From positions 2,586,001-2,650,000 of the forward strand of contig NZ_OX030782.1 in NCBI RefSeq assembly GCF_943733665.1: a DNA stretch of 64,000 nucleotides, given 5' to 3'. The position numbers were made by a program, and so were the translations under genes. A model generated the notes under the pieces. It made no database searches and was not told the origin of the DNA. It saw only the letters and a list, made by a program, of their open reading frames with translations. This document shows, in pieces, positions 1 to 10,981 of this stretch (the stretch's first letter is position 1; the number at the start of each line of letters is the position of its first letter). This stretch comes from Aquimarina sp. Aq107 (GTDB lineage Bacteria > Bacteroidota > Bacteroidia > Flavobacteriales > Flavobacteriaceae).

Positions 1-1874
<1,874 letters not shown>

Positions 1875-1884
1875 TTACTTTATT

Positions 1885-2475
1885 TTATGTCCTATCGGGT
1901 TTTAACCATTTTGGCACCTGAATAGGTTTAAATGCTTTCATTTTTTGCAAAAGACGATTAATATCATCTTCCACTATCAATAAATCATAATTACTCTTTT
2001 TCAAGAAACCATTATGAACCATATTTTCTAACATTAACAACAGATGGTCATAAAAACCATTTATATTTAAAAGACCAATGGGCTTTTGATGCAAACCTAA
2101 TTGAGACCAAGTAATAATCTCAAATAATTCTTCTAATGTACCAAAACCTCCAGGTAATGTTATAAAACCATCACTAAGCTTATGCATTTTCATTTTACGC
2201 TCATGCATATTATCAGTAGTTATTAATTCTGTTAGTCCTAAATGGACTACTTCCTTTAGCTTAAGAAAATCAGGGATAACACCAATTACCTTACCATTAT
2301 GAGTAAGTGCACTTTCCGCTACTTTACCCATAATACCAATCTTAGCCGCACCATATACCAATGTTATATTTTCTTGAGCTAGCTGCTGCCCTAATTGCAA
2401 AGCTTGCTCAACAACTTCAACATCATTTCCTTCACTACTTCCACAAAAAACACAAATAGAAGTTAAATCATTCAT
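1885..2475 (-). CDS. LOG family protein (cytokinin riboside monophosphate phosphoribohydrolase-like)
   Basis: A 196-residue Rossmann-fold protein of the LOG/TIGR00730 family. Characterised members cleave the N-glycosidic bond of nucleoside 5'-monophosphates, releasing base and ribose phosphate. The signature PGGFGTLEE is at residues 108-116, followed by an ITW segment, and the N-terminal nucleotide-binding stretch VYGAAKIGIMG is at 40-50. The length is normal. Its start codon overlaps the prmC stop by four bases, so the two are probably translationally coupled. The substrate in this organism cannot be read from sequence; the family assignment is secure. Confidence 0.9.
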   Translation of the reverse strand: MNDLTSICVFCGSSEGNDVEVVEQALQLGQQLAQENITLVYGAAKIGIMGKVAESALTHNGKVIGVIPDFLKLKEVVHLGLTELITTDNMHERKMKMHKLSDGFITLPGGFGTLEELFEIITWSQLGLHQKPIGLLNINGFYDHLLLMLENMVHNGFLKKSNYDLLIVEDDINRLLQKMKAFKPIQVPKWLKPDRT

Positions 2476-3350
2476 AGATTTTTTATATTATTTTTAATTA
2501 AACCTGCTTGTATCATTCGATCATTCCCGTATAAATCTTTGCAAAGATTAACAACTTGAAATCCCTGTTCTTGTATCATTATTTTAGTTTCTTCCCCAAG
2601 ATATTGATTAATTTCAAAATATAGCAAACCACCCGCAATCAATGAGTTCTTGGCTAATTCGGTAATTTTTTTATAGAAAATTAGTGGATTTTCATCTGAA
2701 ACAAAAAGTGCTAAATGAGGCTCATTGTCCAACACATTGGGCTGTATTTCTTTTTTTTCAAGCTCTCTAACGTATGGAGGATTAGAGACTATAACATCAT
2801 AATCATCTTCTAAACTATCTATTTCAAGAGCATTTGCTTTAATAAAATTGACCTTGACATTATTATTAATAGCATTTAACCTAGCAACCTCCAATGCATC
2901 TTCTGAAACATCTATGGCATATACTTCTGAATTTGGTATGTTTTTAGCAAGAGAAATCGCAATACAACCACTACCGGTACCTATATCTATAATTTTTAGT
3001 TTTCGATTTCTTTTTTCACCTTTTTGATTCTTTATAATCCAATCTACCAACTCTTCAGTTTCTGACCTAGGAATCAACACATTTTTATTTACTTTAAATA
3101 ACAATCCATAAAATTCTGTATCCCCAATGATATACTGAATAGGATCCTGATTAAGCAATCTTTCTTTTGCAGTAGCAAAACAAGATAATTTATCATCATT
3201 AACCTCATTATCTAAAGCCAAAGCGATATCAACACGCCTCATATCTAAATACTTTTCGGAAAGCATATAAAAAAAAGATACTACTTCTTCTCTATTATAA
3301 TACCCTGACAAAGAATCTATAAAATCTTTTCTAAGATCTTTAATTTTCAA
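2472..3350 (-). CDS. prmC: Peptide chain release factor N5-glutamine methyltransferase PrmC
   Basis: Methylates the glutamine of the GGQ motif in release factors RF1 and RF2 using S-adenosylmethionine, which improves translation termination. It has 292 residues. The N-terminal helical RF-binding domain leads to QYIIGDTEFYG (72-82) and PRSETEELV (94-102). The SAM site is IDIGTGSGCIAI (121-132). The diagnostic NPPY at 190-193 contacts the target glutamine. It lies 2 bases after the upstream GNAT stop and overlaps the LOG start by 4 bases, so all are probably one transcript. Confidence 0.95.
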   Translation of the reverse strand: MKIKDLRKDFIDSLSGYYNREEVVSFFYMLSEKYLDMRRVDIALALDNEVNDDKLSCFATAKERLLNQDPIQYIIGDTEFYGLLFKVNKNVLIPRSETEELVDWIIKNQKGEKRNRKLKIIDIGTGSGCIAISLAKNIPNSEVYAIDVSEDALEVARLNAINNNVKVNFIKANALEIDSLEDDYDVIVSNPPYVRELEKKEIQPNVLDNEPHLALFVSDENPLIFYKKITELAKNSLIAGGLLYFEINQYLGEETKIMIQEQGFQVVNLCKDLYGNDRMIQAGLIKNNIKNL

Positions 3351-3352
3351 AC

Positions 3353-3838
3353 CTACAAATCTTTAATCATCCAAGCTTGACAACTATAATGTCCTGTATC
3401 CCCCATCGGTGCATCTAAAGCTTTAAATCCTACTCTTCCGTACAACTTTCTAGCTTCTTTCATATAAGGCATAGTTTCCAAATAACATTTAACAAACCCT
3501 TGTTCTTTTGCAAAATCGAGACATTTACTCATCATTTGTGAACCTAAACCTTTCCCTCTTGCTTCTGGCAGAAAATACATTTTTTGAAGCTCACATATCT
3601 CTGAACTTCCTTTTTCTAATTGGGCAATTCCCGCACCGCCAATAATCTTACCATCATCTTCTACAACAAAATATTTTTTTCGAGGAGCATCATAAGTTTC
3701 ATACATTACATCTAATGCTTCATCCTCATAAGCTGTCCCGACCTTAGGAACTCCCATCTCAATCAAAACATCTCTAATTACTTGAGCTAAAGCTTGGTTA
3801 TCTTCTGGTGCAACCGAACGAATTTTTATCGTACTCAT
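3353..3838 (-). CDS. GNAT family N-acetyltransferase
   Basis: A 161-residue single-domain Gcn5-related acetyltransferase. The acetyl-CoA pyrophosphate loop is seen as EARGKGLGSQMM near residues 93-104, followed by the C-terminal YLETMPYMKEARKLYGRVGF segment typical of motif B. It is the first gene of the GNAT-prmC-LOG-ligA run and stops 2 bases before prmC. The acceptor substrate is unknown. The N-terminus (MSTIKIRSVAPEDNQAL) looks complete. Confidence 0.88.
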   Translation of the reverse strand: MSTIKIRSVAPEDNQALAQVIRDVLIEMGVPKVGTAYEDEALDVMYETYDAPRKKYFVVEDDGKIIGGAGIAQLEKGSSEICELQKMYFLPEARGKGLGSQMMSKCLDFAKEQGFVKCYLETMPYMKEARKLYGRVGFKALDAPMGDTGHYSCQAWMIKDL

Positions 3839-3932
3839 TATAATATTTAAATACTACTTTTGTTAATCTAAAAATTAATGACTTTCATCTTTTTATATAG
3901 ATGAAATATACGTTAAATCCATACAGTAATCA

Positions 3933-4394
3933 ATGAAGAAGCTTTTATTATTATCAACAATATTTCTCATATTTTCTAGCTGTTCTATATCTAAAAAACC
4001 CGAGTTTAAATATATTACAAATATTGATGTTAAAAATGTCAGTATGCGTAATATAACAATACAAGCAGATGCAGTTTTTAATAACCCTAATAATTTAAAC
4101 GGTAAACTTTCTATTGACGACATAAAAGTTTTTGTTGATAACATAGATGTAGGCTCTATTTCTTCTAAAGAATTTGATGTCCCCTCTAAAAAAGAATTTA
4201 CGATTCCATTAGAAGGAACATTTTCACTTTCTAAGATTTATGAAGAAAACAAAAATAGCCTTCTTAATAGTGTAATTAAAATGGTACAGACAGATTCTCT
4301 TCTTATTCGTTATGAAGGAAACCTTAAATATCATTTCGGAAATTTTTCTTATCCGTATAAGATCAATAAAGAACAAGAAGTAAGTTTAAAATAG
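3933..4394 (+). CDS. LEA14-like (LEA type 2) lipoprotein
   Basis: A 153-residue protein with a lipoprotein signal peptide: a hydrophobic stretch ends in FSSC, with the lipidated cysteine at residue 17. The remainder resembles the LEA_2/WHy fold: alternating strands, NNPNNLNGKLSIDDI, and a paired-strand region ending in YKINKEQEVSLK. Members are common as small envelope lipoproteins in flavobacteria, with no firmly established biochemical role. It is divergent from the GNAT gene and is followed 5 bases later by ribD. A TACTTTTG box at 3855-3862 is a possible -7 element, without a convincing upstream partner. Confidence 0.72.
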   Translation: MKKLLLLSTIFLIFSSCSISKKPEFKYITNIDVKNVSMRNITIQADAVFNNPNNLNGKLSIDDIKVFVDNIDVGSISSKEFDVPSKKEFTIPLEGTFSLSKIYEENKNSLLNSVIKMVQTDSLLIRYEGNLKYHFGNFSYPYKINKEQEVSLK

Positions 4395-4399
4395 TTAGA

Positions 4400-5449
4400 G
4401 TGAATACACTACACGAAAAATACATAAGACGTTGCATTCAAATTGGAAAAAATGCATTAGGCAATGCCAGACCAAACCCGATGGTTGGTTGCGTTATTGT
4501 TCTTGATAATATGATTATAGGAGAAGGCTACACTAGTCCATATGGAGGTAGTCATGCTGAAGTAAATGCAATACAATCAGTAAAAGACACAGCTTTATTA
4601 AAAAAAGCCACTCTATATGTAACTCTCGAACCATGTTCTCATTTTGGAAAAACTCCTCCTTGTAGCGATCTTATTATAAAACATCAAATACCAAATGTAG
4701 TTATAGGAACTATAGACACACATAGTAAAGTTTCTGGAAGAGGTATCGAAAAACTAAAAAATGCTGGATGTAATGTAACTCTTGGTATTTTAGAAGATGA
4801 ATGTAGAAAACATCATAAGCGTTTTTTTACATTCCACAATAAAAAACGCCCCTATATTATTCTCAAATGGGCACAAACTATAGATGGATTTATTGCTCCA
4901 GAAAAAACAACAGAAAGAGCTCCAGTATGGATCACAAATTCTTACTCAAGACAATTGGTTCACAAATGGAGAGCAGAGGAACAAGCTATTCTAGTTGGAA
5001 ACAAAACAGTAATAGAAGACAATCCAAAACTTACTATTAGAGATTGGTCTGGTAAGAACCCAGTAAGAATAGTCATTGACCTTTATAATAAAATCCCGAA
5101 AGGTTCTTCTATTTTAGACAAAACTGTAAAAACAATTGTAATAACTACTAAGGATTATAAGCAATATAATGAGGATACATTTTTAATATATGAGATGATC
5201 AATTCTGAAAACAATATTCCTGAACAGATTTGTAACATTCTTCATACTCATGAGATTCAATCCGTAATTATCGAAGGAGGTAGTTACACTATTCAATCAT
5301 TTATCAATGAAAACTTATGGGATGAAGCAAGGGTGTTTACAGGAATGAATAGTTTTGTAAAAGGAGTAAAAGCTCCCAAATTTCAATCTAAACTAGTCTC
5401 GGAGAAAAAAATTATTGACGACACCCTAAGAATGTACTATAATGATTAA
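4400..5449 (+). CDS. ribD: Bifunctional riboflavin biosynthesis deaminase/reductase RibD
   Basis: Catalyses two consecutive riboflavin steps: deamination of the diaminopyrimidine made by GTP cyclohydrolase II, then NADPH-dependent reduction of the ribosyl chain. It has 349 residues starting at a GTG. The N-terminal cytidine-deaminase-like domain has zinc ligands HAE (52-54) and PCSHFGKTPPC (78-88). The C-terminal dihydrofolate-reductase-like domain begins around 148 (RPYIILKWAQTIDG) and includes IIEGGSYT near 290. It overlaps the next gene by 8 bases. No FMN riboswitch is visible in the short upstream spacer. Confidence 0.95.
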   Translation: MNTLHEKYIRRCIQIGKNALGNARPNPMVGCVIVLDNMIIGEGYTSPYGGSHAEVNAIQSVKDTALLKKATLYVTLEPCSHFGKTPPCSDLIIKHQIPNVVIGTIDTHSKVSGRGIEKLKNAGCNVTLGILEDECRKHHKRFFTFHNKKRPYIILKWAQTIDGFIAPEKTTERAPVWITNSYSRQLVHKWRAEEQAILVGNKTVIEDNPKLTIRDWSGKNPVRIVIDLYNKIPKGSSILDKTVKTIVITTKDYKQYNEDTFLIYEMINSENNIPEQICNILHTHEIQSVIIEGGSYTIQSFINENLWDEARVFTGMNSFVKGVKAPKFQSKLVSEKKIIDDTLRMYYND

Positions 5450-6050
5450 AACTATTATTTTTGATTTTGGTGATGTCTTTATAAACCTGGACAAGTCGGC
5501 TACAGCAAGGGAACTTACAAAACTTGGATTACTTCCCTTCACAAAGGATCTAGAACACTTAAATGAATCCTATGAAACTGGAGAAATTACAACTAAAGAA
5601 TTTATTAACCATTATCAAAAATTACTTCCCGATGCTTCTGAAAGAAAAATAATAAATGCTTGGAATGCTATTCTAAAAGATTTTCCAAAACACCGCTTAG
5701 AGTTCCTTCAAAAATTATCTAAAAACAAAACATATCAATTAATTTTATTAAGCAATACAAACGAATTACACATAGATTGGATAAAAAAGAACATCCCATT
5801 TTATTATGATTTTAAGTCTTGCTTTCAAACATTCTATCTTTCACATGAAATCAATTTAAGAAAACCTAATTTAGATATTTTTCAATTCGTATTAGACAAC
5901 CATCAATTAACTCCATCAGAAACTCTTTTTATTGATGACACTTTTGCTAATACAACCGCAGCTCAGCAATTAGGAATTAATATCTGGAATAATAACCCAA
6001 AAAAAGAAGATATTACAAACCTATTTACCATAAAATCTAATTTGTTTTGA
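5442..6050 (+). CDS. HAD-superfamily hydrolase
   Basis: A 202-residue HAD phosphatase-like protein. Motif I is IIFDFGDVFINLD at residues 5-17, with the nucleophile aspartate in DFGD. Motif II is LLSNTN, the lysine is in NLRKPNLDIF, and motif III is FIDDTFANTTAA. A helical cap lies between motifs I and II, as in subfamily IA (YihX-like). It overlaps both ribD (8 bases) and the downstream transporter (4 bases), implying one transcript. The RibD-RibH pathway needs a phosphatase and some HAD proteins fill it, so that role is possible here from context only. Confidence 0.85.
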   Translation: MIKTIIFDFGDVFINLDKSATARELTKLGLLPFTKDLEHLNESYETGEITTKEFINHYQKLLPDASERKIINAWNAILKDFPKHRLEFLQKLSKNKTYQLILLSNTNELHIDWIKKNIPFYYDFKSCFQTFYLSHEINLRKPNLDIFQFVLDNHQLTPSETLFIDDTFANTTAAQQLGINIWNNNPKKEDITNLFTIKSNLF

Positions 6051-6916
6051 TTTATCTATTACTAAGTATACTCGCTTCTAGTTGGATTTTAATAACCTTT
6101 AAACTATTCTCTAAATACAACGTAGACACATTACAGGCGATCATCATTAATTATATTGTTGCTTCATTATCTGGATTAATTGCATACCCTAAACCTATTA
6201 ATATAACGACTATCGTAAAATTTGATTGGTTTTACGGAACGATTGCTTTAGGACTTATTTTTATACTAATCTTCAATTTAATGGCAATTACTACCCAAAA
6301 AAATGGAATATCTGTAGCAGCTGTTGCGACTAAAATGAGTGTTGCTATTCCTGTTGTATTCGGGATACTTATATATAAAGAAAGTACTGGAATATTAAAA
6401 GTAGTAGGAATCATATTAGCTTTAGTTGCTGTTTATATGACCTCGATAAAAACTAATGAAGGAATTTCTATAAAAAAAGAAAATCTAATTTACCCTTTTC
6501 TAGTTTTTATAGGAAGTGGTATCATAGATACAAGTCTAAAGTTTATGGAAAAGAATTACGTTTCGGAAATAGATACAGCAATTTTTTCATCATCTATTTT
6601 TGGTTTTGCAGCAATAATAGGAGTATTTGTATTAATTTATAAAGCAATTACTTCTAAATTAAAAGTATCCATTAAAAATATTATTGCAGGAATTTGCCTA
6701 GGTATCCCAAACTATTTTTCAATATACTTTTTGATTCAGGCATTGCGAAATCCTAATATGGATAGTTCTACTATCTTTATAATTAACAATGTTGCTATTC
6801 TATTGGTATCTACAGTTGCTGGAATTTTATTTTTTAAAGAAAAATTAATTCCAAAAAACTGGATCGGGATTATACTAGCAGTAATAAGCATTTTATTAGT
6901 TACTTTTTCTATTTAA
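6047..6916 (+). CDS. EamA/DMT-superfamily transporter
   Basis: A 289-residue integral membrane protein with about ten hydrophobic segments in two repeated halves (EamA-like). The second half begins with YPFLVFIGSGIIDTSLKF, and the C-terminus has FFKEKLIPKNWIGIILAVISILLV, the usual end of an EamA repeat. Members export metabolites or amino acids; the substrate is not evident. The start is TTG, overlapping the HAD stop in TTGA. Confidence 0.85.
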   Translation: MIYLLLSILASSWILITFKLFSKYNVDTLQAIIINYIVASLSGLIAYPKPINITTIVKFDWFYGTIALGLIFILIFNLMAITTQKNGISVAAVATKMSVAIPVVFGILIYKESTGILKVVGIILALVAVYMTSIKTNEGISIKKENLIYPFLVFIGSGIIDTSLKFMEKNYVSEIDTAIFSSSIFGFAAIIGVFVLIYKAITSKLKVSIKNIIAGICLGIPNYFSIYFLIQALRNPNMDSSTIFIINNVAILLVSTVAGILFFKEKLIPKNWIGIILAVISILLVTFSI

Positions 6917-6927
6917 TATCAAAAGAA

Positions 6928-7542
6928 TTGAACACTACAGACACTTACAAAACAATAAATGAGCCCGGAGAAGAGGTTTTATTTAAAGATAAAAACAGTA
7001 AATTCTTTGGATACTCCTTTCCTATAGTTTCGGAAGAAGAAGTAAAATCAATCATAGAATCATTAAAAAAACAACATCATGCTGCTAGACATTGGTGTTA
7101 TGCTTGGCAACTTGGTACGGAAAAAATAAAATACAGGAGTAATGATGATGGAGAACCTTCTAACTCAGCCGGCCAACCTATCTATGGTCAAATTCAATCC
7201 TTTCAGGTCACAAATATTTTAATAGTAGTGGTTAGGTATTTTGGCGGTGTCAAACTTGGTGTTGGTGGATTGATTAATGCCTATAAAACAGCAGCACAAT
7301 TATCACTTCAATCTTCTATTATTTTAGAAAAAACGATCGATATCAAATTCTGTATCACTTTTGAATATAAAAACATGAACAAAGTGATGCGAATTATAAA
7401 GGAGCGTCAACTTAAAATTACCAATCAAAAATTAGAATTAGATTGCAAAATATTTATTTCTGTAAGAAAAACAATAGCTAATGAAATAAATGATCTTTTC
7501 TCTACGTTGTACGAAGTAGAAATTAAACGAGTAGACGATTAA
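6928..7542 (+). CDS. YigZ/IMPACT family protein
   Basis: A 204-residue UPF0029 protein starting at TTG. The IMPACT N-terminal domain carries HHAARHWCYAW, the conserved NDDGEPSNSAGQPI stretch and VVVRYFGGVKLGVGGL. The C-terminal DUF1949-like ferredoxin fold covers roughly residues 135-200. Bacterial YigZ is structurally linked to nucleic-acid or ribosome binding, but its reaction is not settled. It lies 11 bases downstream of the transporter. Its last 20 coding bases overlap the end of the convergent thioesterase gene. Confidence 0.9.
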   Translation: MNTTDTYKTINEPGEEVLFKDKNSKFFGYSFPIVSEEEVKSIIESLKKQHHAARHWCYAWQLGTEKIKYRSNDDGEPSNSAGQPIYGQIQSFQVTNILIVVVRYFGGVKLGVGGLINAYKTAAQLSLQSSIILEKTIDIKFCITFEYKNMNKVMRIIKERQLKITNQKLELDCKIFISVRKTIANEINDLFSTLYEVEIKRVDD

Positions 7543-7945
7543 ACTCTTTTTCTATTATGTTTAGTAAGTAAGGCGGGCATAAAATTGGTTTTCTGGTTTC
7601 GGCATCTACAAATACCAATGTTGAGGAAGCAATTGTTAACAATTCTTCATCTTGATTGTAAATTTTGTAGTCAAAAACGATACGAGCTGTAGGAATTTTC
7701 TTTAAAAAAGTTTTAACAGTTAATTCATCGTCAAAGAACGCAGATTTCTTAAATTTAAAATCTAATGTAAAAACAGGAAGCATTATACCGCTTTCTTCCA
7801 TTGATTTATAGGAAACACCTAATCGTAATAGCCAATCAATACGGGCTAACTCTAAATATTGTGCGTAGTTGCCGTGATGCACTACTCCCATTTGATCGGT
7901 TTCGGAATACCTAACTTTAAATGATGTTTCTGAACTGATTGACAT
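7523..7945 (-). CDS. Acyl-CoA thioesterase (YbgC/4-hydroxybenzoyl-CoA thioesterase family)
   Basis: A 140-residue hotdog-fold thioesterase. The active-site segment near the N-terminus, YSETDQMGVVHHGNYAQYLE, contains the aspartate of the DxxGVVHHxxY motif typical of YbgC. These enzymes hydrolyse short-chain or aromatic acyl-CoAs and sometimes acyl-ACP. It is transcribed divergently from dnaA and overlaps the end of the YigZ gene tail to tail by 20 bases, with no room for a separate terminator. Confidence 0.9.
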   Translation of the reverse strand: MSISSETSFKVRYSETDQMGVVHHGNYAQYLELARIDWLLRLGVSYKSMEESGIMLPVFTLDFKFKKSAFFDDELTVKTFLKKIPTARIVFDYKIYNQDEELLTIASSTLVFVDAETRKPILCPPYLLNIIEKEFNRLLV

Positions 7946-8136
7946 TTATTTTATTAAAAAAGTATGATTAATATAAAATTACAATTATCTAAGTATGCGA
8001 AAAAAATAATTAAAATTCAACCCCAAAATCGTTTTTTTTTTACATTTTTTGTTCACATATTTGTCTTGCAAAAAAAGAAGGAACTTTTTCAACAATTTTC
8101 CGTTAATAACCTAATAAAAGTAATCTAACCACTCTA

Positions 8137-9564
8137 ATGAATATAACTGCGCAATCAGTTTGGGATAATTGTCTGTCTTTTATAGAGGATAACATTACCC
8201 CGCAAGCTTTTAAAACCTGGTTTGAACCTATTAAAGCTGTAAAGCTTACGGATAGCGCTTTGAGTATTCAAGTACCCAGTAAGTTTTTTTACGAGTGGCT
8301 AGAAGAACACTACGTTAACCTTCTTAAAGTATCTTTAACTAGAGAACTAGGAGAAACCGCGAAGTTGGTATACATTATTAAAATGGAAAATACATATGGT
8401 AATAAAAAACCATTTACTGAAAAGATTCCTAGTTCTAATAGAAAAGCAGTAAGTTCTCAGGAAGTCGATGTACCAATTAAAAGCAAAAATCCTGAGTTAA
8501 AAAATCCATTTGTAATTCCAGGAATTAGAAATGTAAAAATTGAATCTCAGTTAAATCCAAGTTATAATTTTGAAAATTTCTTAGAAGGAGACTCTAACAG
8601 GCTAGCAAGATCCGCAGGAATGGCTGTTGCTAACAAACCTGGAGGTACCTCTTTTAATCCTTTATTAATTTTTGGAGGAGTAGGATTAGGTAAGACTCAT
8701 CTAGCTCACGCAATTGGAGTTAACATAAAAGATAATTATCCGGAAAAAACAGTCTTATATATTTCTGCCGAAAAATTCACTCAGCAGTACATAGAATCTG
8801 TAAAAAAGAACAATAGAAATGATTTTATTCATTTTTATCAAATCATCGATGTATTAATTGTAGATGATATTCAGCTACTATCCGGAAAAGCTGGAACACA
8901 AGATGTATTCTTTCATATATTTAATCACCTACATCAAAACGGTAAACAAGTAATTCTTACTAGTGACAAAGCTCCTGTGGACATGCAGGACATTGAGCAA
9001 CGATTACTTTCTCGTTTTAAATGGGGATTATCCGCAGAACTACATCAACCAGATTTTGAAACAAGAATTTCAATTATAAAAAATAAACTTTATCGTGATG
9101 GTGTAGAGATGCCAGAAGATATTGTAGAGTTTTTAGCAAACAACATAAAAACCAATATCCGTGAATTAGAAGGTGCGATTATATCATTAATTGCTCACTC
9201 TTCTTTTAATAAAAAGGATATTACAATAGACCTCGCTAAAGCTATTGTAGACAATTATGTTAAAAACACAAAACGAGAAGTATCCATAGACTACATACAA
9301 AAAGTAGTTAGTGATTATTTCCAAATGGATGTAGAAACATTACAATCCAAAACACGTAAACGCCATATAGTACAAGCAAGACAGCTAGCAATGTTCTTTG
9401 CTAAGAAGTTAACTAAAGCTTCATTAGCAAGTATTGGAACACAAATAGGAAAAAGAGATCATGCTACTGTACTTCATGCTTGTAAAACTGTTGACAACTT
9501 ATCCTCTACAGATAAGCAGTTTAGAAAATACGTAGAAGATCTAGGTAAGAAGCTTACCCTCTAA
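8137..9564 (+). CDS. dnaA: Chromosomal replication initiator protein DnaA
   Basis: An AAA+ ATPase that binds DnaA boxes at oriC and melts the origin. It has 475 residues and four recognisable parts: domain I (1-85, with NCLSFIEDNITPQAFKTWFEP), a linker (about 86-120), and the AAA+ domain with Walker A GGVGLGKTHL at 180-189 and Walker B LIVDDIQLL at 240-248. The C-terminal DNA-binding domain carries the signature KRDHATVLHACKTV near 440. The 190 bases upstream hold no convincing cluster of TTATCCACA boxes, so I do not place oriC here. The following phosphatase gene starts 13 bases later. Confidence 0.98.
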   Translation: MNITAQSVWDNCLSFIEDNITPQAFKTWFEPIKAVKLTDSALSIQVPSKFFYEWLEEHYVNLLKVSLTRELGETAKLVYIIKMENTYGNKKPFTEKIPSSNRKAVSSQEVDVPIKSKNPELKNPFVIPGIRNVKIESQLNPSYNFENFLEGDSNRLARSAGMAVANKPGGTSFNPLLIFGGVGLGKTHLAHAIGVNIKDNYPEKTVLYISAEKFTQQYIESVKKNNRNDFIHFYQIIDVLIVDDIQLLSGKAGTQDVFFHIFNHLHQNGKQVILTSDKAPVDMQDIEQRLLSRFKWGLSAELHQPDFETRISIIKNKLYRDGVEMPEDIVEFLANNIKTNIRELEGAIISLIAHSSFNKKDITIDLAKAIVDNYVKNTKREVSIDYIQKVVSDYFQMDVETLQSKTRKRHIVQARQLAMFFAKKLTKASLASIGTQIGKRDHATVLHACKTVDNLSSTDKQFRKYVEDLGKKLTL

Positions 9565-9577
9565 AATCCTAATTTAC

Positions 9578-10030
9578 ATGAAAGTTAAGATCTTAATGGT
9601 ATGCCTAGGAAACATATGCAGATCTCCGCTAGCAGAAGGTATTCTAGCATCTAAACTAGATTCTGAGAAATTTCAAGTAGATTCAAGCGGTACAAGCAAT
9701 TACCACATTGGAGAGAAACCAGACAGAAGGTCTATTGAAACTGCCAGAAAACATGGGATAGATATCACAAATCAAAGAGCAGCTCAGTTTAAAGTCAGCG
9801 ACTTTGATCATTATGATTTTATCTACCCAATGGATAATTCTAATTATCAAAATATAATCAAGCTGTCTCGAAATGAAGAAGATCGTAAAAAAGTAAAGTT
9901 AATTTTAAACGAATTACAGCCTAATCAAAATCTAGATGTTCCAGATCCATATTATGGAGGAGATCAAGGTTTTGAAAATGTTTATCAAATGCTAGATAAA
10001 GCCTGTGACCATATTGTTACAAAGCTATAA
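9578..10030 (+). CDS. Low-molecular-weight protein-tyrosine phosphatase
   Basis: A 150-residue enzyme of the LMW-PTP family. The P-loop is CLGNICRSP with the nucleophile Cys9 and Arg15, and the general acid Asp is in VPDPYYGG (about residue 123). It hydrolyses phosphotyrosine; bacterial members often act on exopolysaccharide tyrosine kinases, although none is encoded here. It is 13 bases downstream of dnaA, a gene order I associate with flavobacteria. Confidence 0.94.
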   Translation: MKVKILMVCLGNICRSPLAEGILASKLDSEKFQVDSSGTSNYHIGEKPDRRSIETARKHGIDITNQRAAQFKVSDFDHYDFIYPMDNSNYQNIIKLSRNEEDRKKVKLILNELQPNQNLDVPDPYYGGDQGFENVYQMLDKACDHIVTKL

Positions 10031-10243
10031 AAAGAGGCCTAGTCTAGAAAACAAAGTTTTTGTATATTTAGAAACAGTTAACCAAATTTAAATATACTAT
10101 TCTTTGAAAACAAAATTAACTTTTTACCTATACCCATATTATTTCAAAAGCATATCCAAATTCATCATCTGGATCATAAATCCTAAGAATAGCACACAAA
10201 ATTCAAATTCAATTAATCAAAAATTAGTTACTAAATAAACACT

Positions 10244-10975
10244 ATGGAATCAAAACCCCTAGATCCAAAAGGAAAATTATATTTAATACCAACTAGATTA
10301 GGAGATGATGTACCTCTAGAAGTACTTCCTATCTCTATAAAAAAAGTACTAGAACAAGTAAATCACTATATTGTTGAAAACGAAAAACCAGCAAGACGCT
10401 TTATAAAAAAAGTAAGTCCTAGCAAATCACAACGATCCTTGATTATCCATTCAGTAAATAAATATACTGACGCTTCCGAAATACCAAATTACTTAGCCCC
10501 TTGCCTAAATGGAGAATCTATTGGATTATTATCTGATGCTGGTTGCCCAGGTATTGCAGATCCAGGAGCCGAAGTAGTAAGATTAGCGCACGAAAAAGGA
10601 ATTCAAGTAACACCACTGGTTGGACCATCATCCATATTTCTAGCTATGATGAGTAGTGGTATGAATGGGCAAAACTTTAGCTTTAACGGATACCTACCAA
10701 TCGATAAAAGTGAAAGAAAATCTACTATTAAGCTTCTTGAAAAAAATTCTCTTGAAAAAAATCAAGCTCAAATTTTTATAGAAACTCCTTATAGAAACGA
10801 TAAAATGTTAGTAGACTTATTAGCCATTCTTAATCAAAATACTAGATTATGTATCGCAAGTGACATCACGTTAACTACAGAGTATATAAAAACCAAAACT
10901 GTAGAAGAATGGAAGAATGAACAAATTGAATTACACAAAAAACCTACAATATTTATTATCCAAAGAGATTTCTAG
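10244..10975 (+). CDS. SAM-dependent methyltransferase, RsmI-like (tetrapyrrole methylase fold)
   Basis: A 243-residue protein of the tetrapyrrole-methylase superfamily, which includes the 16S rRNA C1402 2'-O-methyltransferase RsmI. The typical substrate-pocket stretch GLLSDAGCPGIADPG is at about 97-111, followed by PLVGPSSIFLAMMSSGMNG and FNGYLP. The N-terminus lacks the usual glycine-rich GNLGD opening of RsmI (it reads LYLIPTRLGDDVP), as in a second RsmI-like paralogue found in Bacteroidetes. An rRNA role is therefore likely but not certain. A 213-base spacer with no visible terminator separates it from the phosphatase gene. Confidence 0.82.
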   Translation: MESKPLDPKGKLYLIPTRLGDDVPLEVLPISIKKVLEQVNHYIVENEKPARRFIKKVSPSKSQRSLIIHSVNKYTDASEIPNYLAPCLNGESIGLLSDAGCPGIADPGAEVVRLAHEKGIQVTPLVGPSSIFLAMMSSGMNGQNFSFNGYLPIDKSERKSTIKLLEKNSLEKNQAQIFIETPYRNDKMLVDLLAILNQNTRLCIASDITLTTEYIKTKTVEEWKNEQIELHKKPTIFIIQRDF

Positions 10976-10981
10976 TAAAAA

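Noticed and set aside
7946..8136. Chromosomal origin next to dnaA
   Set aside because: The 190-base region has A/T runs but no cluster of TTATCCACA-type boxes; only imperfect single matches occur here and elsewhere.
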